64,000 nucleotides of DNA, taken from the NCBI GenBank assembly GCA_041672395.1, contig JBAYZS010000005.1, forward strand, positions 1 through 64,000, written 5' to 3'. How positions within the stretch are numbered: position 1 is the first letter of the stretch; every line of letters begins with the position of its first letter. Source of the stretch: UBA5287 sp041672395 (GTDB lineage: Bacteria; Bacteroidota; Bacteroidia; Bacteroidales; Dysgonomonadaceae). Position numbers and translations under genes: made by a program. The notes beneath the pieces are model-generated. The model did no database searches. It had not been told where the DNA came from and saw only the letters and a list, made by a program, of their open reading frames with translations. Positions 24,888-33,330 of this stretch are shown here, piece after piece.

Positions 24888-25145
24888 ATGGAAACGAGAA
24901 ATTTAAGAAAAGAAAGAATCGGGGTCGTTTTCAGCAACAAGATGGATAAATCTATCACTGTCGCTGTAAAATGGAAAGAGAAACACCCTATATATGGGAA
25001 ATTCGTTAATAAAACGAAGAAATTTCACGTCCACGACGAGAAAAATGACTGTAACATTGGAGATACAGTTCGTATAATGGAAACACGTCCTCTGAGTAAA
25101 ACAAAAAGATGGCGAGTGGTTGAAATAATAGAAAGGGCTAAATAA
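24888..25145 (+). CDS. rpsQ: 30S ribosomal protein S17
   Basis: The 85-residue OB-fold protein has RKERIGVVFSNKMDKSITVAV and the DTVRIMETRPLSKTKRWRVVE signature. rplN begins one base after the stop codon, suggesting coupled translation. Confidence 0.99.
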   Translation: METRNLRKERIGVVFSNKMDKSITVAVKWKEKHPIYGKFVNKTKKFHVHDEKNDCNIGDTVRIMETRPLSKTKRWRVVEIIERAK

Positions 25146-25146
25146 T

Positions 25147-25512
25147 ATGATACAACAAGAATCAAGATTAACTGTAACCGATAATAGCGGAGCCAAAGAG
25201 GCGCTTTGCATACGTGTGTTAGGTGGAACTAGACGACGCTACGCGTCTGTTGGGGATATTATTGTTGTTGCTATCAAAAGCGTTATCCCTTCAAGTGATA
25301 TTAAAAAGGGTGCTGTATCAAAAGCAATTATCGTTCGTACCAAAAAAGAGGTTCGTCGTGCTGATGGTTCATATATACGTTTCGATGACAATGCTTGTGT
25401 ATTATTGAATACTACAGGTGAGTTGAGAGGAAGTCGTATTTTCGGACCTGTTGCTCGTGAACTTCGTGCGACAAACATGAAAATTGTTTCACTTGCACCT
25501 GAAGTACTTTAA
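25147..25512 (+). CDS. rplN: 50S ribosomal protein L14
   Basis: The 121-residue protein starts MIQQESRLTVTDNSGAKEA and ends in the KIVSLAPEVL typical of L14. It forms intersubunit bridge B8. Standard length and order. Confidence 0.99.
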   Translation: MIQQESRLTVTDNSGAKEALCIRVLGGTRRRYASVGDIIVVAIKSVIPSSDIKKGAVSKAIIVRTKKEVRRADGSYIRFDDNACVLLNTTGELRGSRIFGPVARELRATNMKIVSLAPEVL

Positions 25513-25532
25513 AATATTAAACAATCACAGGC

Positions 25533-25853
25533 ATGAGTAAATTACATATAAAAAAAGGAGATTCTGTTTACGTTAATTCCGGAGAAGACAAAGGAAAAAC
25601 TGGTCGTGTTCTTGAAATTGAAGTAAAAAAGAACAGGGCTATTGTTGAAGGCGTAAACATTATGACTAAGCATACGAAACCCAATGCTCAAAATCCAAAT
25701 GGAGGTATAGTTAAAAAAGAGGCTTCAATCCATCTTTCAAATTTGAATTTGGTTGATCCTAAAACTGGAGCTCCTACTCGCATTGGCAGGAAAGAAAATA
25801 AAAATGGCGAATTAGTTCGTTTCGCAAAAAAATCAGGGGAGGAAATCAAATGA
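25533..25853 (+). CDS. rplX: 50S ribosomal protein L24
   Basis: The 106-residue assembly-initiator protein has the KOW motif SGEDKGKTGRVLEI and the VEGVNIMTKHTKPN stretch. Its last codons contain GGGGAGG, which doubles as a Shine-Dalgarno-like site for rplE. The stop overlaps the rplE start (ATGA). Confidence 0.98.
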   Translation: MSKLHIKKGDSVYVNSGEDKGKTGRVLEIEVKKNRAIVEGVNIMTKHTKPNAQNPNGGIVKKEASIHLSNLNLVDPKTGAPTRIGRKENKNGELVRFAKKSGEEIK

Positions 25854-26407
25854 GTATCTATACAATTACATTAAAAAATGATTATAAAGAACGTATTGTT
25901 CCTTCTTTGGTGAAAGAGTTCAATTATAAATCTGTTATGCAAACACCAAAACTTGAAAAGATTGTTATCAATCAGGGATTGGGAATTGCTGTAGCTGATA
26001 AAAAAATAATTGAAATAGCTATCAATGAATTGACTACTATTACAGGTCAAAAGGCTGTTGCAACATATTCACGTAAAGATATTTCGAATTTTAAGTTGCG
26101 TAAGAAAATGCCTATCGGTGTACGTGTTACTTTGCGTAGTGACAAAATGTACGAATTTCTTGAAAGACTCGTAAAAGTTTCGCTACCACGTATACGTGAC
26201 TTCAAAGGTATTGGAAGTAAACTTGACGGTCGTGGAAATTATACATTAGGAATTGAAGAACAAATTATTTTTCCTGAGATAAACTTGGATACAACTCCTA
26301 GAATCTTGGGTATGAATATTACTTTTGTAACTAATGCTAAAACTGATGAAGAAGGATATGCACTTCTTAGAGAATTTGGATTACCGTTTAAAACAGAAAA
26401 CAAATAA
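25850..26407 (+). CDS. rplE: 50S ribosomal protein L5
   Basis: The 185-residue 5S-rRNA-binding protein of the central protuberance has PKLEKIVINQGLG and RIRDFKGIGSKLDGRGNYTLGIEEQ. The start overlaps rplX by four bases, and GGAGG at 25838-25842 lies 7 bases upstream, one of three SD-like sites seen in the cluster. Confidence 0.99.
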   Translation: MSIYTITLKNDYKERIVPSLVKEFNYKSVMQTPKLEKIVINQGLGIAVADKKIIEIAINELTTITGQKAVATYSRKDISNFKLRKKMPIGVRVTLRSDKMYEFLERLVKVSLPRIRDFKGIGSKLDGRGNYTLGIEEQIIFPEINLDTTPRILGMNITFVTNAKTDEEGYALLREFGLPFKTENK

Positions 26408-26410
26408 ATA

Positions 26411-26680
26411 ATGGCAAAAGAATCAATGAAGGCTCGCGAAGTTAAAAGAGCCAAAATGGTTGCAAAATACGCTGAAAAAAGAGCTAAATATTTAGCTGAA
26501 GGGGATTATGACGCACTGCAAAGTATTCCAAAGAACGCATCACCAGTACGTTTGCACAATAGATGCAAAATCACTGGTCGTCCAAAAGGATACATCAGAC
26601 AGTTTGGTCTTTCAAGAATTCAATTCAGAGAAATGGCTTCTAAAGGTTTGATACCCGGCGTTAAGAAAGCAAGCTGGTAA
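26411..26680 (+). CDS. rpsN: 30S ribosomal protein S14, zinc-independent type
   Basis: The 89-residue protein has the C-terminal RNRCKITGRP-like block (LHNRCKITGRPKGYIRQFGLSRIQFREMA). Only one cysteine remains, so the two CxxC zinc motifs of the short zinc-binding form are absent. It is the full-length zinc-free form. It starts three bases after rplE. Confidence 0.99.
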   Translation: MAKESMKAREVKRAKMVAKYAEKRAKYLAEGDYDALQSIPKNASPVRLHNRCKITGRPKGYIRQFGLSRIQFREMASKGLIPGVKKASW

Positions 26681-26711
26681 TCAATTACTAAATAAATTTT
26701 TAGTTTTAAAT

Positions 26712-26735
26712 ATTGTCCTGGAAGACAGGATCAAT
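26712..26735 (+). promoter_or_regulatory. Hairpin in the rpsN-rpsH spacer
   Basis: ATTGTCCTG (26712-26720), loop GAAGA, then CAGGATCAAT (26726-26735) pair with one bulged base. The hairpin lies 16 bp before the rpsH start. It may be an attenuator or r-protein binding site; no family can be named. Confidence 0.4.
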
Positions 26736-26750
26736 TTAAATTATTATAAT

Positions 26751-27146
26751 ATGACAGATCCAATAGCAGATTATTTGACGCGATTAAGGAATGCTATCAA
26801 AGCGAACCATCGTGTGGTAGAAGTTCCCGCATCAAATTTAAAAAAAGACATCACTAAGATTCTTTTTGAAAAAGGCTACATTCTTAATTATAAGTTTGTA
26901 GATGAAGGACCTCAGGGCTCTATAAAGATTGCCTTGAAATATGATCCTATAAATAAAGTTAACGCAATTAAGAAATTAATTCGCATTTCTTCTCCCGGTT
27001 TACGTAGATATACCGGTCACAAAAATTTGCCAAGAGTATTAAATGGGTTAGGTATAGCAATATTATCAACTTCCAGAGGTGTAATGACTGACAAAGAAGC
27101 TCGCGAACAAAAAGTAGGTGGTGAAGTAATATGTTATGTTTATTAA
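26751..27146 (+). CDS. rpsH: 30S ribosomal protein S8
   Basis: The 131-residue central-domain assembly protein has DPIADYLTRLRNA and the C-terminal ILSTSRGVMTDKEAREQKVGGEVICYVY. In E. coli S8 represses the spc operon. Here the preceding spacer carries a hairpin that could serve a related purpose, but this is unproven. Confidence 0.99.
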   Translation: MTDPIADYLTRLRNAIKANHRVVEVPASNLKKDITKILFEKGYILNYKFVDEGPQGSIKIALKYDPINKVNAIKKLIRISSPGLRRYTGHKNLPRVLNGLGIAILSTSRGVMTDKEAREQKVGGEVICYVY

Positions 27147-27150
27147 TTAG

Positions 27151-27156
27151 AGGAGG
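27151..27156 (+). promoter_or_regulatory. Unusual Shine-Dalgarno site before rplF
   Basis: AGGAGG lies 8 bases before the rplF ATG, within a longer GAGGAGGAG run. It contrasts with the SD-free leaders of most neighbours. Confidence 0.65.
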
Positions 27157-27164
27157 AGAATAAT

Positions 27165-27719
27165 ATGTCTAGAATAGGAAAATTACCCATAACAATACCT
27201 TCAGGCGTTTCTATAAACGTTAATGAAGATAATGTAGTTACAGTTAAAGGTCCCAAAGGAGAATTATCACAACAGGTAAGCCCTGGTATGAAAATTGAGA
27301 TTGAAAAAGAATCTCTAACCATAATAAGACCGAATGAAGAAAAGGAACAACGCTCATTACATGGTTTGTACAGATCGTTGATACATAATATGGTTGTAGG
27401 AGTATCTGAGGGATATAAAAAAGAACTTGAACTGATTGGTGTTGGATACCGTGTATCTAATCAAGGACAGATCATGGAATTGTCACTCGGCTATACACAC
27501 AGCATATTTTTGGAATTACCTAGTGAAATCAAGGTAGAGACCAAGATGGAAAGGAACAAAAGTCCTCTTATTATTTTAGAGTCTGCCGATAAACAATTAA
27601 TCGGGCAGGTTTGTGCTAAAATTCGCTCATTCCGTAAACCGGAACCTTATAAAGGTAAGGGTATCCGTTTTGTTGGTGAACAGATTCGTCGCAAATCAGG
27701 TAAGACAGCTGGTAAATAA
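27165..27719 (+). CDS. rplF: 50S ribosomal protein L6
   Basis: The 184-residue protein starts SRIGKLPITIPSGV and ends in the KPEPYKGKGIRFVGE region that sits near the sarcin-ricin loop. It is preceded by a strong SD-like site. Standard length. Confidence 0.99.
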   Translation: MSRIGKLPITIPSGVSINVNEDNVVTVKGPKGELSQQVSPGMKIEIEKESLTIIRPNEEKEQRSLHGLYRSLIHNMVVGVSEGYKKELELIGVGYRVSNQGQIMELSLGYTHSIFLELPSEIKVETKMERNKSPLIILESADKQLIGQVCAKIRSFRKPEPYKGKGIRFVGEQIRRKSGKTAGK

Positions 27720-27740
27720 TTATTGTAAACGCAGATTACT

Positions 27741-28085
27741 ATGTTAACAAAAGAAGAAAGAAGATTAAAAATAAAGACTCGTGTTCGCGGTAAGGTTCAA
27801 GGGACATCAGAATGCCCTCGTCTTTCTGTGTATAGGAGCAATAAACAAATATATGCTCAGGTAATTGACGATATAACCGGTAAAACTATTGCATCAGCTT
27901 CATCTCTGAAATTGGAAGATAAATTGCCAAAAAAAGAGATCGCTGCAAAAGTAGGTGAACTCATCGCAAAAAAAGCTATGGAAGCCGGTGTGGAAAAGGT
28001 TGCTTTCGATAGAAATGGTTACTTGTATCACGGACGTATAAAAGAATTAGCCGATGCTGCTCGTAAGGGTGGGCTTAAATTTTAA
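27741..28085 (+). CDS. rplR: 50S ribosomal protein L18
   Basis: The 114-residue 5S rRNA binder has RLSVYRSNKQIYAQVIDD and the C-terminal VAFDRNGYLYHGRIKELADAARKGGL. It ends 5 bp before rpsE. Confidence 0.99.
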   Translation: MLTKEERRLKIKTRVRGKVQGTSECPRLSVYRSNKQIYAQVIDDITGKTIASASSLKLEDKLPKKEIAAKVGELIAKKAMEAGVEKVAFDRNGYLYHGRIKELADAARKGGLKF

Positions 28086-28090
28086 TAATT

Positions 28091-28609
28091 ATGGCAGGAA
28101 TAAATAATAAAGTTAAATCTACAAACGATTTAGAATTAAAAGATCGATTAGTTGCGATCAATAGAACTACTAAGGTAACTAAAGGTGGTCGTACATTCAC
28201 TTTTGCTGCGATGGTTGTAGTTGGAAATGAAGACGGTATCGTTGGCTGGGGATTAGGTAAAGCAGGTGAAGTAACAAGTGCAATTGCAAAAGGAGTGGAA
28301 GCTGCCAAGAAAAACCTTGTAAAAGTTCCGGTTTACAAAGGCACTATACCTCACGAACAAACTGCTCGTTTCAGTGGTGCTGAAGTCTTTTTAAAACCTG
28401 CTATTACTGGTACAGGATTGAAAGCCGGTGGCGCTATGCGTGCTGTTCTTGAAAGCGTTGGTATAACTGACGTACTTGCAAAGTCTAAAGGATCTTCTAA
28501 TCCGCATAACTTGGTGAAAGCTACTATTAATGCGTTAAGTGAACTTAGAGATCCAATTACTGTTGCTCAAAATAGAGGTGTAAATTTAGAGAAAGTATTT
28601 AACGGATAG
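28091..28609 (+). CDS. rpsE: 30S ribosomal protein S5
   Basis: The 172-residue protein has the dsRNA-binding block LKDRLVAINRTTKVTKGGRTFTF and the S5 C-terminal domain (GTGLKAGGAMRAVLESVGI). It supports decoding accuracy and mRNA entry. Standard order before rpmD. Confidence 0.99.
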   Translation: MAGINNKVKSTNDLELKDRLVAINRTTKVTKGGRTFTFAAMVVVGNEDGIVGWGLGKAGEVTSAIAKGVEAAKKNLVKVPVYKGTIPHEQTARFSGAEVFLKPAITGTGLKAGGAMRAVLESVGITDVLAKSKGSSNPHNLVKATINALSELRDPITVAQNRGVNLEKVFNG

Positions 28610-28621
28610 AAAGGTATTGAA

Positions 28622-28798
28622 ATGGCAACAATAAAAATCAAACAGACAAAAAGTAGAATCGGAAGTTCTAAGGTTCAAAAGAAAACTTTGGATGCACTGG
28701 GTTTAACAAAAATGAATAAGATTGTTGAACACGAAGACACTCCACAGATTAGAGGTCTTCTAAATAAGGTGAATCATCTTGCAACGATTGTAGAATAA
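28622..28798 (+). CDS. rpmD: 50S ribosomal protein L30
   Basis: A 58-residue ORF between rpsE and rplO. It reads MATIKIKQTKSRIGSS, then KKTLDALGLTKMNKIV and ends NKVNHLATIVE, the full L30 pattern. L30 is optional in bacteria and absent from some lineages, but it is intact here. Confidence 0.97.
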   Translation: MATIKIKQTKSRIGSSKVQKKTLDALGLTKMNKIVEHEDTPQIRGLLNKVNHLATIVE

Positions 28799-28826
28799 AT
28801 AGTATAAACGATAAAAATTATATATA

Positions 28827-29273
28827 ATGGATTTATCAAACTTAAAACCTGCTGAAGGTTCTACAAAAACCAGAAAAAGAATCGGACGTGGTCAGGGTTC
28901 TGGCAAAGGTGGAACTTCAACAAAAGGAAATAAAGGAGCCAAATCAAGATCTGGTTATGCCAGAAAAATTGGTTTTGAAGGCGGTCAGATGCCACTTCAA
29001 CGTCGATTACCAAAGTTTGGCTTTAACCCGCTAAATAGAGTTGAATATAAAGCTATTAATTTGGATAGACTTCAAGAATTGGCTGACAACTTGAAAATTT
29101 CTAAAATTGATAAAGAAGTACTTGTTAACGCTGGATTAATTGCTCCTAAGCATCTTGTTAAAATCCTTGGCAAAGGTACTTTATCTTCAAAATTAGAAGT
29201 TGAAGCTAATGCTTTTTCAAAGTCGGCAGAACAGGCAATAACAGCTCTTGGCGGAACTATCGTAAAACTCTGA
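28827..29273 (+). CDS. rplO: 50S ribosomal protein L15
   Basis: The 148-residue protein starts MDLSNLKPAEGSTKTRKRIG with the basic GRGQGSGKGGTSTKGNKGAKSR extension, and has the GFEGGQMPLQRRLPKFGF signature. It ends 4 bp before secY, so their translation is probably coupled. Confidence 0.99.
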   Translation: MDLSNLKPAEGSTKTRKRIGRGQGSGKGGTSTKGNKGAKSRSGYARKIGFEGGQMPLQRRLPKFGFNPLNRVEYKAINLDRLQELADNLKISKIDKEVLVNAGLIAPKHLVKILGKGTLSSKLEVEANAFSKSAEQAITALGGTIVKL

Positions 29274-29277
29274 CAAA

Positions 29278-30603
29278 ATGAGATTTATAGAAACATTAAA
29301 GAATATCTGGAAAATAGAAGACTTACGAAAGAGAATACTAATCACTTTTCTTTTTGTAGTTGTCTACCGTTTTGGCTCATTTGTTGTCCTTCCGGGAATT
29401 GACCCAGCTCAACTTCAGGCTTTGCAAACAAATGCAAGCTCTGGATTATTGAGTTTATTTGATATGTTTTCGGGTGGTGCATTTGCAAATGCTTCCATAT
29501 TCGCGTTAGGAATTATGCCTTATATCTCTGCTTCTATTGTGATGCAATTATTAGGTATAGTTATTCCATCTTTACAGAAGTTACAACGTGAAGGGGAGAG
29601 CGGTAGAAATAAAATGAATCAATATACACGGTATTTGACAGTAGGAATTTTAATATTACAGGGTCCAGCATATATTTATGGTGCTGTTAGATCGGCAATC
29701 CCGGGAGGTTTCTGGGATTGGGTCTTACCTGCAACTATTATTCTTGCCGCAGGAAGTATGTTCGTGTTATGGTTAGGAGAGCGCATTACTGATAAAGGAA
29801 TCGGAAATGGTATCTCATTCATTATTTTGGTTGGAATTTTAGCACGTTTACCGCTATCATTGGTTTCTGAATTTGAATTACGATTTAAAAGCGATGCAGG
29901 TGGATTAATTGTTTTCTTGATTGAGCTTGTTATCCTGTTTTTGGTTACAGCTTTTGCAATTATGCTAGTTCAAGGAGTACGCAAAATTCCAGTTCAGTAT
30001 GCAAAAAGAATCGTTGGAAATAAACAATATGGTGGTGTCAGACAGTATATCCCATTAAAAGTGAATGCAGCAAACGTAATGCCTATCATTTTTGCTCAAG
30101 CAATCATGTTTATTCCATTAACAATTGCTCAGATGATGCCCGAAGGTGGCGGAGGCTTCTTGCGAGTGTTATCTGATCACACTAGTTTTTGGTATAATTT
30201 TGTATTTGCTTTCTTGATTATAGCATTTACTTATTTCTATACTGCTATTACGGTTAATCCGGTTCAAATGGCTGAAGATTTAAAGCGCAATAATGGATTT
30301 ATTCCTGGAGTTAAACCTGGGAAAAAGACAGCAGAATATATTGATACGATAATGTCTAGAATTACATTTCCCGGTTCAATATTTTTGGCATTCATCGCAA
30401 TTATGCCTGCTTTTGCCAGTTTAGCTGGAGTAAATGGACAATTTGCTCAGTTTTTTGGAGGAACATCATTATTGATCTTGGTAGGTGTTGTTTTGGATAC
30501 ATTACAACAGATAGAAAGTCATTTATTAATGCGTCATTATGATGGCTTTTTGAAATCAGGTGCTAAGATAAAAGGACGTACTGGTTCAATGGCTGCATAT
30601 TAA
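29278..30603 (+). CDS. secY: Preprotein translocase subunit SecY
   Basis: The 441-residue channel protein has ten predicted transmembrane helices. Landmarks are the plug-proximal FDMFSGGAFANASIFALGIMPYI and the cytoplasmic loop GVRKIPVQYAKR. With SecE and SecG it forms the secretion channel. map follows directly; adk, which sits between secY and map in many Gram-positive bacteria, is absent here. Confidence 0.99.
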   Translation: MRFIETLKNIWKIEDLRKRILITFLFVVVYRFGSFVVLPGIDPAQLQALQTNASSGLLSLFDMFSGGAFANASIFALGIMPYISASIVMQLLGIVIPSLQKLQREGESGRNKMNQYTRYLTVGILILQGPAYIYGAVRSAIPGGFWDWVLPATIILAAGSMFVLWLGERITDKGIGNGISFIILVGILARLPLSLVSEFELRFKSDAGGLIVFLIELVILFLVTAFAIMLVQGVRKIPVQYAKRIVGNKQYGGVRQYIPLKVNAANVMPIIFAQAIMFIPLTIAQMMPEGGGGFLRVLSDHTSFWYNFVFAFLIIAFTYFYTAITVNPVQMAEDLKRNNGFIPGVKPGKKTAEYIDTIMSRITFPGSIFLAFIAIMPAFASLAGVNGQFAQFFGGTSLLILVGVVLDTLQQIESHLLMRHYDGFLKSGAKIKGRTGSMAAY

Positions 30604-30617
30604 AGAGAGTTATATTA

Positions 30618-31406
30618 ATGCTGAATAGAGAGAAGATCATATTAAAAACGGATGTGGAAATCGAGTTCATGCGTCAAGCAAATCGCTTGGTAGGAATGAC
30701 TCTTGGGGAATTGTCAAAACACATTAAACCAGGAATTACCACACTTGAATTAGATACGATTGCACACGATTTTATTCATGATCATGGTGCTGTTCCAACG
30801 TTTTTGGGATATGGTGGATTTCCGAATTCTATTTGCACTTCTGTAAATGAAAATGTTGTTCATGGTATTCCCAATAACAAACCATTATTAGAAGGCGATG
30901 TCGTATCGATTGATTGTGGAGCTACTAAACAGGGTTATACCGGAGATTCGGCTTATACTTTTTGTGTAGGTTATGTCGATGACAAAGTTAAAGACTTACT
31001 CCGAATAACTAAAGAATCATTATATATCGGTATAGAACAGGCCAAAGAAAATAATAGAATAGGGGATATTGGTTATGCTATTCAGCAATATTGCGAACAT
31101 CATAATTATACCGTTGTTCGTGAATTGGTGGGTCATGGAATTGGAAGAAATATGCATGAAGCTCCTGAAGTTCCTAATTATGGGAGAAGAGGAACGGGTG
31201 CTTTAATAAAAAATGGGATGTGTATTGCAATCGAACCAATGATCAATATGGGAAGCAAGAATGTCGTTTTTGAAAATGATGGCTGGACAGTTAGAACTAA
31301 AGATCGCAAACCTTCAGCTCATTTTGAGCATACGATAGCGATTCATAATGGTAAAGCCGACATTCTATCGACATTTGAATTTATTCAGGAAACAAATAAC
31401 AATTAA
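30618..31406 (+). CDS. map: Methionine aminopeptidase, type I
   Basis: The 262-residue metalloprotease removes the initiator methionine. Metal ligands are visible: the two Asp in DCGATKQGYTGDSAYTF, the His in GHGIGRNMHEAPEVPNY, and the Glu residues of IEPM and HFEHT. It lies between secY and infA, so it is translated along with the ribosome. Confidence 0.99.
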   Translation: MLNREKIILKTDVEIEFMRQANRLVGMTLGELSKHIKPGITTLELDTIAHDFIHDHGAVPTFLGYGGFPNSICTSVNENVVHGIPNNKPLLEGDVVSIDCGATKQGYTGDSAYTFCVGYVDDKVKDLLRITKESLYIGIEQAKENNRIGDIGYAIQQYCEHHNYTVVRELVGHGIGRNMHEAPEVPNYGRRGTGALIKNGMCIAIEPMINMGSKNVVFENDGWTVRTKDRKPSAHFEHTIAIHNGKADILSTFEFIQETNNN

Positions 31407-31423
31407 TTAGTACTCAAGGTTTA

Positions 31424-31642
31424 ATGGCAAAACAATCTGCAATAGAACAAGACGGGACAATCGTTGAAGCATTGTCAAATGCAATGTTTCGTGTAGAACT
31501 TGAAAATGGGCATGAAGTAACTGCTCATATCTCAGGAAAAATGCGTATGCACTACATTAGGATTTTACCAGGCGATAGAGTTCGTCTTGAAATGTCGCCT
31601 TATGATTTATCAAAAGGCAGAATTACATTTAGATATAAATAA
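31424..31642 (+). CDS. infA: Translation initiation factor IF-1
   Basis: The 72-residue OB-fold factor has the full pattern EQDGTIVEALSNAMFRVELENGH and SPYDLSKGRITFRYK. It blocks the A site during initiation. It is placed between map and rpmJ, as in many bacteria. Confidence 0.99.
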   Translation: MAKQSAIEQDGTIVEALSNAMFRVELENGHEVTAHISGKMRMHYIRILPGDRVRLEMSPYDLSKGRITFRYK

Positions 31643-31653
31643 AATAATAAGAT

Positions 31654-31770
31654 ATGAAAGTAAGAGCATCTTTAAAAAAACGTACTCCAGATTGCAAAAT
31701 TGTTAGGAGAAAAGGTCGTTTGTACGTAATCAACAAAAAAAATCCCAAGTTTAAACAACGTCAGGGATAA
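31654..31770 (+). CDS. rpmJ: 50S ribosomal protein L36, zinc-independent variant
   Basis: A 38-residue protein, MKVRASLKKRTPDCKIVRRK through NPKFKQRQG, 11 bp after infA. Zinc-binding L36 has three Cys and one His; here only Cys14 remains, so this form should not bind zinc in the normal way. Confidence 0.97.
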   Translation: MKVRASLKKRTPDCKIVRRKGRLYVINKKNPKFKQRQG

Positions 31771-31809
31771 TCAACTATTTATTGAAATTAAATAATATTT
31801 AAAGTATAT

Positions 31810-32190
31810 ATGGCTATAAGAATTGTTGGTGTCGATTTGCCGCAAAATAAGAGAGGTGAAATAGCGCTCACTTATATATATGGCATTGGACGTAGTTCAG
31901 CTAATAAAATTTTAGAAAAAGCTGGAGTGGATAGAGATATCAAAGTAAAGGACTGGACAGATGATCAGGCTGCTAGTGTTCGTGAAATTATTTCATCAGG
32001 ATTTAAAGTAGAAGGAGATCTTCGTTCAGAAGTACAAATGAATATTAAACGATTGATGGATATCGGTTGCTATCGTGGAATTCGTCATCGTGTTGGTTTA
32101 CCTGTTCGTGGTCAAAGCACAAAAAATAATGCCAGAACTCGAAAAGGAAGAAAGAAAACAGTTGCAAATAAGAAAAAAGCTACTAAATAA
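31810..32190 (+). CDS. rpsM: 30S ribosomal protein S13
   Basis: The 126-residue head protein has IYGIGRSSANKIL and the C-terminal YRGIRHRVGLPVRGQSTKNNARTRKG signature. It starts the alpha-operon part of the cluster. The 39-bp spacer before it is too short for a large leader. Confidence 0.99.
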   Translation: MAIRIVGVDLPQNKRGEIALTYIYGIGRSSANKILEKAGVDRDIKVKDWTDDQAASVREIISSGFKVEGDLRSEVQMNIKRLMDIGCYRGIRHRVGLPVRGQSTKNNARTRKGRKKTVANKKKATK

Positions 32191-32208
32191 TAATTAGTTA
32201 ACGAAAAT

Positions 32209-32598
32209 ATGGCAAAAAGAACAGTCGCAGCAAAAAAGAGAAATGTAAAAATTACAGCGCAAGGACAGGCTCATATCTCTTCATCTTTCAATAATATCAT
32301 TGTTTCATTAACCAATGAAGAAGGTGAAGTAATTAGTTGGTCATCAGCCGGTAAAATGGGATTTAGAAGTTCAAAGAAGAATACACCTTATGCTGCTCAA
32401 ATGGTGGCTCAAGATTGTGCAAAAGTCGCTTACGATTTAGGTCTTAGAAAAGTTAAAGCTTACGTAAAAGGTCCTGGAAATGGTCGTGAATCGGCTATAA
32501 GAACTATTTATAGTTCAGGAATCGAAGTAACAGAAATTGTAGATGTTACTCCATTACCACATAACGGTTGTCGTCCACCGAAAGCAAGAAGAGTTTAA
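32209..32598 (+). CDS. rpsK: 30S ribosomal protein S11
   Basis: The 129-residue platform protein has AHISSSFNNIIVSLTN, GRESAIRTI and the C-terminal VTPLPHNGCRPPKARRV. It is followed by a structured spacer before rpsD. Confidence 0.99.
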   Translation: MAKRTVAAKKRNVKITAQGQAHISSSFNNIIVSLTNEEGEVISWSSAGKMGFRSSKKNTPYAAQMVAQDCAKVAYDLGLRKVKAYVKGPGNGRESAIRTIYSSGIEVTEIVDVTPLPHNGCRPPKARRV

Positions 32599-32610
32599 TC
32601 AAAATATTTT

Positions 32611-32700
32611 AAGTTTCATTTTATTGAAACTTGAGCTGTGATTTGATTACACGCAAACTTCTCTGTAATCGCGGCTGCACAGTTTAGGCTTCAGTAGTAA
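32611..32700 (+). ncRNA. Structured leader before rpsD, candidate S4-binding autoregulatory RNA
   Basis: The 119-bp rpsK-rpsD gap is far longer than most spacers here. It contains AAGTTTCA/TGAAACTT (32611-32618 with 32625-32632), then CTGTG/CACAG (32636-32640 with 32678-32682) enclosing GATTACA/TGTAATC (32645-32651 with 32664-32670). S4 commonly autoregulates by binding such leaders, and an S4 leader class has been described for Bacteroidia. Assignment to that class is from position and structure only and was not tested against a covariance model. Confidence 0.45.
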
Positions 32701-32717
32701 AAGTTTAATTTGTAAAA

Positions 32718-33326
32718 ATGGCAAGATATACTGGTCCAAAATCAAGAATCGCCCGTAAATTTGGCGAACCAATTTTCGGCCCCGATAAAGTTCTAGCAAA
32801 AAGGAACTTTCCTCCGGGACAGCACGGAAATTCACGTAGAAAAAAGACATCTGAATATGGTATTCAGCTGCGAGAGAAACAACGTGCAAAATATACCTAC
32901 GGAGTGCTTGAAAAGCAATTCCGTTTAACATTCGAGAAAGCTGAACGTAGCCGTGGTATTACGGGTGAAGTATTGCTTCAGTTATTAGAATCACGTTTAG
33001 ATAACATGGTTTATCGTTTAGGTATTGCACCTACTCGTGCATCTGCGCGCCAATTAGTTTCACATCGACATATTGTTGTTGATGGTCAGGTGGTTAATAT
33101 TGCATCTTATCAGTTGAAACCTGGACAAATAGTAGGTGTGAGAGAAAAGTCAAAATCGTTGGTAGTTATTACTAACGCTCTTGCAGGATTTAATCATAGT
33201 AAATATCCTTGGTTAGAATGGGATAAAGGTACATTCAGCGGAAAATATCTGCATTATCCTGAAAGAACTGATATTCCTGAGAATATTAAAGAACAATCGA
33301 TAGTAGAATTATATTCTAAACAATAA
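32718..33326 (+). CDS. rpsD: 30S ribosomal protein S4, zinc-free form
   Basis: The 202-residue primary assembly protein starts ARYTGPKSRIARKFGEPIFG and has the S4 RNA-binding domain RLDNMVYRLGIAPTRASARQLVSHRHIVVDG. The N-terminal zinc-binding cysteines of some S4 proteins are missing. It probably regulates its own expression through the leader just upstream. Confidence 0.99.
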   Translation: MARYTGPKSRIARKFGEPIFGPDKVLAKRNFPPGQHGNSRRKKTSEYGIQLREKQRAKYTYGVLEKQFRLTFEKAERSRGITGEVLLQLLESRLDNMVYRLGIAPTRASARQLVSHRHIVVDGQVVNIASYQLKPGQIVGVREKSKSLVVITNALAGFNHSKYPWLEWDKGTFSGKYLHYPERTDIPENIKEQSIVELYSKQ

Positions 33327-33330
33327 TTAC

